Under the pieces are notes generated by a model. It saw only the letters and a program-made list of their open reading frames with translations. It was not told the DNA's origin and ran no database searches. DNA of 36,777 nucleotides from Cytobacillus firmus NBRC 15306 (lineage in GTDB: Bacteria > Bacillota > Bacilli > Bacillales > Cytobacillaceae). The stretch's first letter is position 1. Each line of letters starts with the position of its first letter. Location: assembly GCF_001591465.1 (NCBI RefSeq), contig NZ_BCUY01000040.1, positions 1 through 36,777 of the forward strand, read 5' to 3'. This document shows positions 24,399 through 32,364 of this stretch, one piece after another. A program made the position numbers and the translations under genes.

Positions 24399-24956
24399 TT
24401 ATACCCAATCCTTTTTTCTCATGATGTAATGGGAAAACTGATCTCCATCAATCTTTATTTCGCCAGCAAGCTTGAAACCGCATTTTTGCAGAACTTTATT
24501 GGAACTGGCGTTGCTGGTTAATGCAACAGCATTTAGTGTTTCAAGAGCCGTTTTTTCAAAAAGAAAACCTATTAGCCCTTTTGCAGCAAGGGTGGAATAG
24601 CCTTTATTCCGCCAGTGCTTTGATATGGCATAGCCAATTTCCCTGTTCGGTTCAGGCAATTCATCCTTTATTCCTGTATTGCAAAAGCCTATAAACTCAC
24701 CAGTTTCCTTTAGAATAATTCCCAAATTCAAAAATCCTGCATTTTTCAGTTCTGGCATCGAGGACTTGAATTTTTTATTCGCCGGAATTTCATAATTCTT
24801 CATCCAGTTCACCCGCTGCTCCAGCGTAGCCTGTGCACCTTGAATAAACTCATAAACTTCCGGCTGGGAAGTAATTTCATGGAGTGCTTGGACATCCTCC
24901 ATCCGGTATTCCCTGAGGATTACTTCACCGCAATCAATCATGATTTCTTCGTTCAT
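24399..24956 (-). CDS. GNAT family N-acetyltransferase (RimJ/RimL-like)
   Basis: A 185-residue acetyl-CoA-dependent acetyltransferase of the RimJ/RimL type. The opening ILREYRMEDVQALHEI, IGFCNTGIKDE strand, EIGYAISKHWRNKGYSTLAAKGL (acetyl-CoA pyrophosphate loop, R-x-x-G-x-S/A) and ALTSNASSNKVLQKCGFKLAGE are all typical. The start ATG at 24956 overlaps the upstream methyltransferase stop codon as ATGA, with SD ggagatg. It is the last gene of a three-gene operon. Substrate (ribosomal or other amino terminus, or small amine) is unknown. Confidence 0.9.
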   Translation of the reverse strand: MNEEIMIDCGEVILREYRMEDVQALHEITSQPEVYEFIQGAQATLEQRVNWMKNYEIPANKKFKSSMPELKNAGFLNLGIILKETGEFIGFCNTGIKDELPEPNREIGYAISKHWRNKGYSTLAAKGLIGFLFEKTALETLNAVALTSNASSNKVLQKCGFKLAGEIKIDGDQFSHYIMRKKDWV

Positions 24957-25720
24957 TTTTTCATCTCCATTGGGTACAGCTTTCTGCATTTAATAATAAA
25001 AGCAGCGGGTACAGCTCTTGCCTTTTCATAGGAATACCATCGATTGGCATGCCGCTGAACATCTTCTTCAGTAAGGCTGGCATCTTCAATTACCCTTTCA
25101 ATCGCAAACCCGTTTTCTATTAATAAATTGATATATGTACTTAGTTTATATTGCTGCATAATGGCAGGCTGGTTCCAGGCTATATGCTGATAGGAGCCTT
25201 CCTCATGATAGGATTTATCCATAATTAATGCTCCATTTTCAGCCTTAATCCGGTTATACATCGGATGTTCCCAGCTGAATATAAACACCCCGCCTGATTT
25301 AAGGTAATGATGAATGTTTTTAAGCGTACAGTCTAAATTCGTGGTCCAGCCAATCGCATAAATGGAAAAAACGAAATCGAAGTAATCAGCAGGGATTCCC
25401 GGATTTTGTTCCATCGGGGATTCAAACAACTTTACTCGTGAAGATGAATTTACCAGAAGTTCCTTTGCGGATTCGATTTGCCTGGAAGACAGATCCAATC
25501 CCCATAATTCACCCGCTCCGCGCTGGTCCAAATATTTTAGGGAATGCCCGCTTCCGCACCCAATCTCCAGCATCTTTAAGCTGCGCACATCTCCGAACAA
25601 TTGAAGATCATCTTCAGTTGGTGCCAGCGGTCCATATTCAGGCAGCGGATTGCGCCCATAAAACCTTTCAGCCGCTTCATCCCAGCTTTGCTTATTTATT
25701 TTTAGTGTTTCATTAATCAT
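24953..25720 (-). CDS. Class I SAM-dependent methyltransferase
   Basis: A 255-residue methyltransferase. Motif I LEIGCGSGHSLKYL is at 51-64 and the acidic strand 2 end is WGLDLSSRQIESA near 73-85. Motif II/III region FDFVFSIYAIGWTTN is near 115-129, followed by LKNIHHYLKSGGVFIFSWEHPM. It transfers the methyl group of S-adenosylmethionine to an unknown acceptor. The gene overlaps the preceding GNAT gene by 8 nt and the following one by 4 nt, so translation is coupled across the operon. The start at 25720 (ATG) has SD aaggagat within the upstream gene. Confidence 0.9.
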   Translation of the reverse strand: MINETLKINKQSWDEAAERFYGRNPLPEYGPLAPTEDDLQLFGDVRSLKMLEIGCGSGHSLKYLDQRGAGELWGLDLSSRQIESAKELLVNSSSRVKLFESPMEQNPGIPADYFDFVFSIYAIGWTTNLDCTLKNIHHYLKSGGVFIFSWEHPMYNRIKAENGALIMDKSYHEEGSYQHIAWNQPAIMQQYKLSTYINLLIENGFAIERVIEDASLTEEDVQRHANRWYSYEKARAVPAAFIIKCRKLYPMEMKK

Positions 25721-26189
25721 AAATATCTCCTTTTACAGAAAAATAGTAAACTTCTTCCTCTCCCCAAATCTCTCCAGTCGGGGAAAATCCGAAGTTTTTA
25801 TACAGATTCCTTGCGTGATGATTATCTTTATGAACAGTCAAGCGGATTTCCTCGCATTGCGGAAATTTAGTTTTTATCCAGCCGATCATCTCGGCTAATG
25901 CTGGCCGTCCATATCCCCTGCCCTGATAATTTTTGTCAATAAAAAAACCGTTAATCCAATACATGTTAGCCGTGTCCGGTTCATAGGCATGCATGATAAA
26001 ACCGACCATTTGTTCATTGTCATATATAGAAAATGGGATATACTCTATTGCATCCCCATCTTGTTTAATATATACCTTTGCAAGTGAAACAGCCGCTGAA
26101 GGAACGAAGTCACGCTGCGATTCTTTTACCTTCATCTTAATGGCTTCTTCCCAGTTGTCTCTTGTGACGGGTTTTAATCTTATGTTCAT
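25713..26189 (-). CDS. GNAT family N-acetyltransferase (BltD/diamine acetyltransferase-like)
   Basis: A 158-residue acetyltransferase whose pattern resembles spermidine/diamine acetyltransferases such as BltD: IRLKPVTRDNWEEAIKMKV start, MVGFIMHAYEPDT, FFIDKNYQGRGYGRPALAEM near 87-106 (acetyl-CoA loop Q-x-x-G-x-G), and HKDNHHARNLYKNFGFSPTGEI. First gene of the acetyltransferase-methyltransferase-acetyltransferase operon. Polyamine acetylation is an inference from resemblance; the start ATG at 26189 has a modest SD. Confidence 0.85.
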   Translation of the reverse strand: MNIRLKPVTRDNWEEAIKMKVKESQRDFVPSAAVSLAKVYIKQDGDAIEYIPFSIYDNEQMVGFIMHAYEPDTANMYWINGFFIDKNYQGRGYGRPALAEMIGWIKTKFPQCEEIRLTVHKDNHHARNLYKNFGFSPTGEIWGEEEVYYFSVKGDIYD

Positions 26190-26204
26190 TTCTTCAGCAC
26201 CTTC

Positions 26205-26864
26205 TTATAATTTCCTGTTTTTATCACCTGACTTAATAATGATGCTTACATAAGCGGCCTCTCCATTTTCAACGTGGTTTTTGATTTTTGACACATCGAT
26301 CTCTTTCTCAATCCGGACAACCTTAGCTTCGTTTGGGAGCAATTTAACGTTACTAGGTTTACCGCTGTTCATCAGTGAAAGCATCTTTACATCCTCTTCA
26401 AATAAATATGTGTCATAAAAGCCGATAGTAAAAGACACTTCATCATTGCTGTAATTTTCAAATGGCAGCTCACAAGTTCCCTGCAAAGTATCTTCACCAA
26501 TCATTACAAACTTACATTGACTTTCATCTTTTATATAGGAAACGGCATTGATGCCATTTGCCAGCGTTTTTTGATAAGCCTCTGCCAGAGAAGGAGGAAG
26601 AAGGGAAACGATGATGATAAAGGCAAAAAATGATCGCAAATGATATTTTTCGAGTGAACGATGAAGCAAGACCATACCCAGCAGAAGTAAAAGGAGAATA
26701 AAAATCCCTGTATAATGAAATCCATCCGCTGAATTAATTGGAATATTTAAAATCATAACCCCTGCATTACCTAGTCGATTTTCATGTGGAAAAGGAAAGT
26801 TTAATGCCATGGAAATAACGATTAACACAATTGAAGTCAGAAAGAGCTTTTTATTTTTAATCAA
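26205..26864 (-). CDS. Uncharacterised membrane protein with outer C-terminal domain
   Basis: A 219-residue protein with three hydrophobic segments (about 8-24, 51-68, 79-96) and an apparently extracytoplasmic C-terminal domain of about 120 residues with two cysteines and several strands. I recognise no family. The start is a TTG at 26864 because a near-perfect SD (aaaggagga) sits 6 nt upstream. A longer in-frame start at 26963 would read through the glycine-zipper gene in the wrong frame. It is 13 nt after that small gene's stop codon, so the two are probably co-transcribed. Confidence 0.68.
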   Translation of the reverse strand: MIKNKKLFLTSIVLIVISMALNFPFPHENRLGNAGVMILNIPINSADGFHYTGIFILLLLLLGMVLLHRSLEKYHLRSFFAFIIIVSLLPPSLAEAYQKTLANGINAVSYIKDESQCKFVMIGEDTLQGTCELPFENYSNDEVSFTIGFYDTYLFEEDVKMLSLMNSGKPSNVKLLPNEAKVVRIEKEIDVSKIKNHVENGEAAYVSIIIKSGDKNRKL

Positions 26865-26877
26865 GGCAGATCCTCCT

Positions 26878-26994
26878 TTACTTCTTTTCTGAGGATCCAA
26901 AGGATGCCCCAAAGGCGACTCCCACGGCAATACCCAATGCCCAATTTTCAAATAGCATTCCAAAAACTAGTCCCAGCGACAGACCGTATGCCAT
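26878..26994 (-). CDS. Small glycine-zipper membrane peptide (38 aa, perhaps 47)
   Basis: A 38-residue frame from ATG 26994: MAYGLSLGLVFGMLFENW, ALGIAVGVAFGASFG, ending SSEKK. It has spaced glycines across two hydrophobic stretches, the pattern of glycine-zipper peptides found in bacilli. The homologous-looking region seems to extend nine codons upstream (a FWALSTSG stretch) to an ACG at 27019-27021. That ACG has a good SD (aaaggcgg) in front, which suggests that ATG has changed to ACG. Its stop codon overlaps the SD of the TTG-started membrane gene. Function unknown. Confidence 0.55.
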   Translation of the reverse strand: MAYGLSLGLVFGMLFENWALGIAVGVAFGASFGSSEKK

Positions 26995-27106
26995 TCCGCT
27001 TGTTGAAAGGGCCCAAAACGTTTAACCGCCTTTAATTGTTTTACCTTATATACGAACAAAAGGAACTTTAGTTTCATATTTTTGGAAAAACCAGACAGTC
27101 AGTTTA

Positions 27107-27628
27107 TCACTTCTGAGTTGCCAGCTGTCTTTTTATCACTCGGATTTGCCCGCGATGGCTGATTTCATCCTCCATAACGTGATACCAGAACCAATAATTG
27201 TTGAAAGGGACTCCATTGCTCCACTTTCCTTCTTCGTATAGCCAGCAATCTTTTTTGGATGATAAATGTTTTAACGTTTTTCCTCTTATTGCAGACAGTT
27301 CCTTCAAATAATATTCAAGAGGATGATCTTTAATTTCCTTCCTTGCCTTCTCGCCTAGTTCATACGCCGAGGCCCATCTTAAATGCTCTTCATCATTAAG
27401 ATCTCTATTTTCGAAAGTAATGACTTGGTGAACATATTCAATAAATCCTATATGCTTCAAAAGTGAGCCAATTGAATTGCTGCCCGGATCAGGAAGAAAA
27501 TCCAATTCAGCATGTGTTAAGCCTGATATATCTTCCAGCGTTACTTCTCTGGCATGTTCAAGCATTGACACAAGTTCTCCTATTTTTTCATCGTAGCCCT
27601 TCACACGCTTAATACGGTAATCGACCAT
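27107..27628 (-). CDS. DinB family protein
   Basis: A 173-residue four-helix-bundle protein of the DinB/YfiT superfamily, often metal-dependent thiol transferases or hydrolases. Expected histidines are present in SIGSLLKHIGFIEYVHQV near 52-69 and in the C-terminal WYHVMEDEISHRGQIRVIKRQL. The start ATG at 27628 is used because SD ggag precedes it; a TTG five codons earlier is possible. A terminator separates it from the preceding GyrI-like gene. Substrate unknown. Confidence 0.87.
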   Translation of the reverse strand: MVDYRIKRVKGYDEKIGELVSMLEHAREVTLEDISGLTHAELDFLPDPGSNSIGSLLKHIGFIEYVHQVITFENRDLNDEEHLRWASAYELGEKARKEIKDHPLEYYLKELSAIRGKTLKHLSSKKDCWLYEEGKWSNGVPFNNYWFWYHVMEDEISHRGQIRVIKRQLATQK

Positions 27629-27660
27629 ACTTGCATTCTCCAATCCTGTAATGTTCAGGA

Positions 27661-27687
27661 AAAAGACTGCCGGAATGGCAGTCTTTT
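27661..27687. terminator. Terminator between GyrI-like and DinB genes
   Basis: An 11-bp perfect stem AAAAGACTGCC / GGCAGTCTTTT with a 5-nt loop, which would work on either strand. Confidence 0.9.
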
Positions 27688-27691
27688 AACA

Positions 27692-28165
27692 TTATGCTAT
27701 CGTATCCAGCAGCTCTATATCTAAATCCTCAATACTCTCCCAGCTATGATGGATTTCTATGTGCCACTTATTTTTCAACCGCCTTAATCCCTTTTCTTCA
27801 ATCCAGCTGTGCAATTCCCTATAGGTATTTCCAATCTCATCATTAGGTCCTTTGTGCCGGATAGAGGCATATTTTTGCGGAGGTATTTCTAATGAGAACA
27901 TACCATCAGGAACACTGATAAATTCCTCCACCTCAATGCCAATCCAATATCCGTCTTCTTCAGGAGAGTCTTCCTCCACTTTAAAGGCACCAACAAGCCG
28001 ATCTGGTTTTACAGCACCCTTTATTTCTGTAAGGCGGCCAGATAATAGTTTAATAGCCTTAGGAATTTCAGCTGGATACTGATCCAGCGGGCATAAGACG
28101 CGGATCCCTACTAGTCTAAATTCTCCGAGTTCTGTCTCAGCCGCCCGCAAAGTCAAATCAGACAT
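27692..28165 (-). CDS. GyrI-like / AraC effector-binding-domain protein
   Basis: A 157-residue stand-alone effector-binding domain. The FRLVGIRVLCPL first strand, GYWIGIEVEEFISVPDGMFSLEIPPQKYASIRHKGP in the middle (the typical hairpin ending in the K/H-G motif), and a late WHIEIHHSWE strand fit the GyrI-like group. It would bind a small ligand; no DNA-binding domain is attached. The start ATG at 28165 has SD ggaggg. Located 14 nt after the aminotransferase stop codon, so it may be co-transcribed with it. Confidence 0.84.
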   Translation of the reverse strand: MSDLTLRAAETELGEFRLVGIRVLCPLDQYPAEIPKAIKLLSGRLTEIKGAVKPDRLVGAFKVEEDSPEEDGYWIGIEVEEFISVPDGMFSLEIPPQKYASIRHKGPNDEIGNTYRELHSWIEEKGLRRLKNKWHIEIHHSWESIEDLDIELLDTIA

Positions 28166-28179
28166 CTTTTCCCTCCTTA

Positions 28180-29340
28180 TTAAGTAACAGGCAATGCAAG
28201 TTCTCTAAACCTATCAACTGCTTTTTGGACATCTGCTTCAAAGCCCACTTCGTTCATTGTTTCACCGATCAGCACAATGGCTTTTTCAAGCATGTCTTCA
28301 GTCGTATTCCCCATATGGCCGATTCGGAACGCTTTTCCTGCCAGATGAGCCAGGGCTCCGGCAACAATGACACCTTTTTTCGCAAGAGATGCACGGAATT
28401 CAGCATCTTCCATTCCTTCAGGGTAAAGGATACAGCTGAGAGTTGCTGCTGCGGCATTTTCATCGGCAATTGCCTTCATTCCATATTCAGCAAGTGCAGC
28501 CCTGACAGCTTTACCATATGCTTCATGGCGCTTGTAGCGATTGTCCATTCCTTCAGCCAAGACCAGTTTCATGCCCTCATCATAGGCATAAATCAAATTA
28601 ACAGGCGGCGTTGCAAAGTACTTTTGGGGGTCATGCATAATTGGAATCCAATTATAGATATCGCAATAGTAGGCAGGGACCCCTTCCATTTGTTCGCGGG
28701 CAGCAAGCGCTGTCTGGTTAAAAGCTACAATTGCCAGTCCTGGGGGTACACCGATCGCTTTCTGTGAGCCTGTTAAAACGACATCAATTTTCCCTTCGCC
28801 ATATGACTTGCTCATATCCTCTTCCATCGCCGCCGTAGCACAGACTCCATCCAGAATGACAAGTGCACCATGCTTTTTAATGATAGGCACCAGGGAATCC
28901 AGGTCAGCCGCAACACCAGTAGAAGTATCAGCATGGGTAATCGTCACAGCTTTATAGGAATGGGACGCAAGTTTTTCCTCAACAGCTGCGGGATCCACCT
29001 GTTTTCCCCATTCGGACTGAATGATATCTGCATGTATTCCGAACGCCTTGGCTAAGTGCTGAAAACGATCACCGAAGAAGCCCTGACTTATAATCAAAAG
29101 CCTTTCTCCAGCTGCAACCGTGTTAACCAGAGCCATTTCCATTGCTATCGTCCCGGAGCCAGAGATTACAAACACTTCCCCATCCGTCTTCAGCATCTCC
29201 CTGGTCTTCTCAATCGCATTTTTATAAATAGCAGCAAACCTTGGATCAGTATGCCCCCTTGTCTCCTGTGACATCGCCTCATAAATCGAATCCACAACAG
29301 GTGTCGGCCCTGGAATCAAAAGCATTTCCTCGTTTGGCAT
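28180..29340 (-). CDS. Class V aminotransferase, alanine/serine-glyoxylate type
   Basis: A 386-residue PLP-dependent enzyme of the alanine-glyoxylate / serine-pyruvate / PucG group. The LLIPGPTPV opening, GHTDPRFAAIY, SGSGTIAMEMAL near 60-71, the cofactor Asp164 in VILDGVCATAA, and the Schiff-base lysine K194 in TGSQKAIGVPPG are all present. It would transfer an amino group from alanine, serine or ureidoglycine to glyoxylate or pyruvate; which substrate cannot be decided, and no purine genes adjoin. The start ATG at 29340 has SD aaggagg. Palindromes at 29362-29387 lie upstream. Confidence 0.9.
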   Translation of the reverse strand: MPNEEMLLIPGPTPVVDSIYEAMSQETRGHTDPRFAAIYKNAIEKTREMLKTDGEVFVISGSGTIAMEMALVNTVAAGERLLIISQGFFGDRFQHLAKAFGIHADIIQSEWGKQVDPAAVEEKLASHSYKAVTITHADTSTGVAADLDSLVPIIKKHGALVILDGVCATAAMEEDMSKSYGEGKIDVVLTGSQKAIGVPPGLAIVAFNQTALAAREQMEGVPAYYCDIYNWIPIMHDPQKYFATPPVNLIYAYDEGMKLVLAEGMDNRYKRHEAYGKAVRAALAEYGMKAIADENAAAATLSCILYPEGMEDAEFRASLAKKGVIVAGALAHLAGKAFRIGHMGNTTEDMLEKAIVLIGETMNEVGFEADVQKAVDRFRELALPVT

Positions 29341-29361
29341 GATAAATCCTCCTTTGGTAGG

Positions 29362-29387
29362 TTAGATATCTAAATGTTTCGACATTT
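29362..29387. promoter_or_regulatory. Two adjacent palindromes upstream of aminotransferase gene
   Basis: TTAGATATCTAA (29362-29373) abuts AAATGT-TTCG-ACATTT (29372-29387) in the 51-bp gap between the NERD gene and the aminotransferase gene. They may be operators or a weak NERD terminator. Confidence 0.35.
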
Positions 29388-29391
29388 GATT

Positions 29392-30378
29392 TTAAATACC
29401 TTTATTCTTATCATCAATTGACATTAATTCATATTTTCTGTTCTTATATCCTCCGGTGTGGGGAAGTTCCATAGAGTTGAGTATTCGTGTAGCAACAGTA
29501 ATAGATTCTATTTGAAGAAAACTCCTAAGTTCCCTGTTTGTTATCATGGTTCCAAATATCAAACTATAATATTTAATGGCATTAATGTGGGCCTCTTTAC
29601 AATTTCTCCTGCATTCTTTACAATGCCAAGTCCGCTTTACCCTTATCATAGGCAAAAAGTTTCAGTTAGGACAAAATACACCAGTTGCGAGATCTTCCTT
29701 ATTGATTTGAAATCTATCTAAAATAGATGATCCTGATTTTACACTTGCCCTCTTTAAGAGTCGGATTGATTTCTTCAGTTGTTTTTCAGAGATTTGATTT
29801 TCAGAGATATTTGTTTCAATTTGTATTATTTTTGATGGCAGTACTTCTTTATGGATGACTTTTTGATTGAGGTTTACATTAGGGGGTATAGATTTAATTC
29901 CAGTATGAGGATTAGTGATTACAACTTTTGAAAAAATAGGTAACTGTCCGAAATCATTATCAGCAAACCATTTCTTTAGTTGGTTTTCCTGACGATTCAC
30001 TTGAACAATGGGACACGGAAAAACACTTTCTTCCCCATCCTTATTGCGAAATAGCTGATTATAAATTGTATCAAAATGGAGAATTCCAGATATATTTTTC
30101 ACTTCTAAAATTAAAGCGAACTTTAGGGACAATATTAATGTATCTATTTGAAAATACCGGTTCTCATCAGGCAAACGAAGATCGTGCAGAATATAGTAAA
30201 GCTTATCGTTTAAAAATCCCAAAGGAAAATCAAGAGAAGTCTCACCTTTGAATCCAGCTTTCCGTTTACTGATTTCTTCTTTAATTAAGGGTATTTTTGG
30301 ATGGTGAGGAGGCAGCCTGCGAAGAAGAGCTTCTAATTTGAGAATCACAAGAGGAATTTCACGCTGTTTTACAATCAT
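29392..30378 (-). pseudogene. NERD-domain (nuclease-related) protein with in-frame TGA
   Basis: One frame of 329 codons is interrupted by a single TGA at 29662-29664. The N-terminal NERD domain has AGFKGE (41-46), FQIDTLIL (76-83) and ILEVKN (90-95), the PD-(D/E)xK-like nuclease residues. After the TGA the same frame continues with a zinc-ribbon remainder (WHCKEC) and a helical region TNRELRSFLQIESITVATRILNSM. The expected ribbon is CPNC...CKEC, and the TGA stands exactly where the second cysteine should be. So it is a one-base nonsense change (TGY to TGA) or a recoded codon. The start ATG at 30378 has SD ggagtg. Without readthrough, a 238-residue NERD protein lacking the ribbon would be made. 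Confidence 0.82.
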
Positions 30379-30458
30379 TTTTTCACTCCAATCTATATTA
30401 ATCTTGTTTAAATTTGTACTTATTGAGAAAAATCCCTTCTTTTTATTCATTATGATGG

Positions 30459-30560
30459 ATTTATTTTCGGATACGTACATTTATTTTCTGATAAGGACCT
30501 TTTTCTTTCTTATGGATGAATTTACTTTCGTATAAGCTCTTTTTATTTTCGTTTATCTTC
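30459..30560. repeat. Degenerate 20-nt tandem repeats upstream of NERD gene
   Basis: Copies of the pattern aTTTATTTTCgGATAAGnnC occur at 30459-30478 and 30479-30498, then more degenerate copies at about 30500, 30519-30539 and 30541-30560. They fill the gap between cysI and the NERD gene start region. Confidence 0.58.
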
Positions 30561-30584
30561 CGTTTATCGAAACTTGAGCGGAAA

Positions 30585-30610
30585 AAAGACAGGGCACCAG
30601 CCCCATCTTT
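30585..30610 (-). terminator. Terminator of cysJI operon
   Basis: Stem AAAGA...GGGC / GCCC...TCTTT with an ACCA loop, and A-run on the left, which is the T-run on the minus strand. Confidence 0.75.
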
Positions 30611-30618
30611 CCTCCACC

Positions 30619-32340
30619 TCAATCATGAAAATTAGTCCCGTCCGTTGTTGCTTCAATAATCCCGGCACGGATCACGAAATCGCCAAAATGCTCGCCGTCC
30701 TGACGTTCCCGGGCGTAGCGCGGCAGGATGACGCGCAGCTCGTTCAGGATTTCTTCTTCTCCAATGTTTTCGCGGTACATTTTGCTGAGGCGGCTTCCGT
30801 CAAAGGCTGCCCCGAGATACATATTGTATTTGCCGACCGCCTTGCCGATAAAGCCGATTTCGCCAAGTGCGTGTCGTGCGCAGCCGTTCGGGCAGCCGGT
30901 CATGCGGATCGTAATTTCCTCATTACGCAAGCCTGCCTCATCGGCGATTTCATCAATTTTATCTATCAATCCAGGCAGATAGCGTTCAGCCTCAGCCATC
31001 GCCAATCCGCATGTCGGCAGGGCCACACAGGCCATGGATCCGCGGCGCAGTGCGCTGTAGCGGCTTCCGTCTGTTAGACCATATTTTTCAATCAGTGACT
31101 CAATCTCTGCCTTATCCTCATCAGCTACACTGCCGATAATCAGATTCTGATTGGCTGTCAGCCTGAAATCACCTTTATGAACTTTGGCAATCTCCCGCAG
31201 TGCTGTTTTCAGCTTATAATCTTCATAGTCAGCCACACGGCCGCCTTCTATGAACATGGTAAAATGCCATTTTCCGCGGATGCCCTTTACCCATCCATAG
31301 CGGTCACCATTAGAATCAAACTTGAAGCCGCGTGCTTCCTCCAGTTTCCAGCCTAAGCGGTTTTGCAGCTCTTCAATTACATTCTCAAGCCCAAGGCGGT
31401 CAACTGTATATTTAAAACGAGCATTTTTTCGGACAGATCGGTTTCCATAATCGCGCTGAATCGTAATAACCTTCTCAGCCACATCGTAGATCATATCCGG
31501 CGTCACAAAGCCAATAACCTTTGAAAGCTGCGGATAGGTTGCCTTATCTCCGTGAGAGAATCCCATTCCGCCGCCGATAGCCACGTTAAAGCCTGTCAGC
31601 TTGCCATCTTCAACGATGGCAATAAAGCCGAGATCCTGTGAAAAGACATCAATATCATTTGAAGGCGGCACAGCAATCCCTATCTTAAATTTCCGCGGCA
31701 AATAAAGCGGGCCATACATCGGCTCAATTTCTTCATCCACATCAGGAGAGCCGGCTACTTTTTCTTCATCCAGCCAGATTTCATGATAGGCACGTGTGCG
31801 CGGCAGGAGATCGTCACTTAGCATCTTTGCCAGCTCATACACTTCTGAATGAATTTCCGATTGATCGGGATTTGAGATACACATTACATTACGGTTCACA
31901 TCGCCGCATGCCGCTATCGTATCAAGCATCGTCGAATGGATTGCCTGAATTGTCTTTTTCATATTCCATTTCAGAATTCCATGCATCTGGAAGGTCTGGC
32001 GTGTTGTTAATTTCAGTGTGCCGTTGCCATACTTCTCAGCCAGGTCATCCACCACAAGCCATTGCTCGGGGGTTGCGACGCCTCCGGGAAGACGCAGACG
32101 GAGCATAAACTGATAAGCTGGTTCAAGCTTCTGCTTCTGGCGTTCATTCCGCAGATCCCTGTCATCCTGCAGATAGCTCCCATGGTGCTTCATTAATCTA
32201 TTATCATCATCGGGAATTCCGGCGCTGATCCTGTCCTGCATAACTTCCGCCAGCGTTCCGCGCAAATAGTTGCTTCGATCCTTAATTCCCTCAACATCAC
32301 TCGGAGGGCCATCCGGTGCTTTTAAGTTTGGGTTTACCAT
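30619..32340 (-). CDS. cysI: Assimilatory sulfite reductase, hemoprotein beta subunit
   Basis: A 573-residue siroheme/4Fe-4S subunit that reduces sulfite to sulfide by six electrons. Family marks are the [13 protein letters not shown] segment near 83-95, [13 protein letters not shown] near 112-124, GGGMGFSHG near 256-264, and the cofactor cysteines in [10 protein letters not shown] and [11 protein letters not shown] toward the C-terminus. It works with the flavoprotein CysJ, encoded 24 nt upstream in the same operon. The start ATG at 32340 has SD gaagga. Length is normal, and a terminator closes the operon. Confidence 0.96.
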   Translation of the reverse strand: MVNPNLKAPDGPPSDVEGIKDRSNYLRGTLAEVMQDRISAGIPDDDNRLMKHHGSYLQDDRDLRNERQKQKLEPAYQFMLRLRLPGGVATPEQWLVVDDLAEKYGNGTLKLTTRQTFQMHGILKWNMKKTIQAIHSTMLDTIAACGDVNRNVMCISNPDQSEIHSEVYELAKMLSDDLLPRTRAYHEIWLDEEKVAGSPDVDEEIEPMYGPLYLPRKFKIGIAVPPSNDIDVFSQDLGFIAIVEDGKLTGFNVAIGGGMGFSHGDKATYPQLSKVIGFVTPDMIYDVAEKVITIQRDYGNRSVRKNARFKYTVDRLGLENVIEELQNRLGWKLEEARGFKFDSNGDRYGWVKGIRGKWHFTMFIEGGRVADYEDYKLKTALREIAKVHKGDFRLTANQNLIIGSVADEDKAEIESLIEKYGLTDGSRYSALRRGSMACVALPTCGLAMAEAERYLPGLIDKIDEIADEAGLRNEEITIRMTGCPNGCARHALGEIGFIGKAVGKYNMYLGAAFDGSRLSKMYRENIGEEEILNELRVILPRYARERQDGEHFGDFVIRAGIIEATTDGTNFHD

Positions 32341-32364
32341 GCTGTAAAACTCCTTCCTTCTAAA

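Noticed and set aside
28225-28767. 180-codon plus-strand frame
   Set aside because: Antisense to a well-supported class V aminotransferase; no SD.
29662-29664. Selenocysteine codon in the NERD protein
   Set aside because: No SECIS-like hairpin could be justified just downstream and no sel genes are in the window; nonsense mutation is simpler.
30574-31077. 167-codon plus-strand frame
   Set aside because: Antisense to cysI and crossing its terminator.
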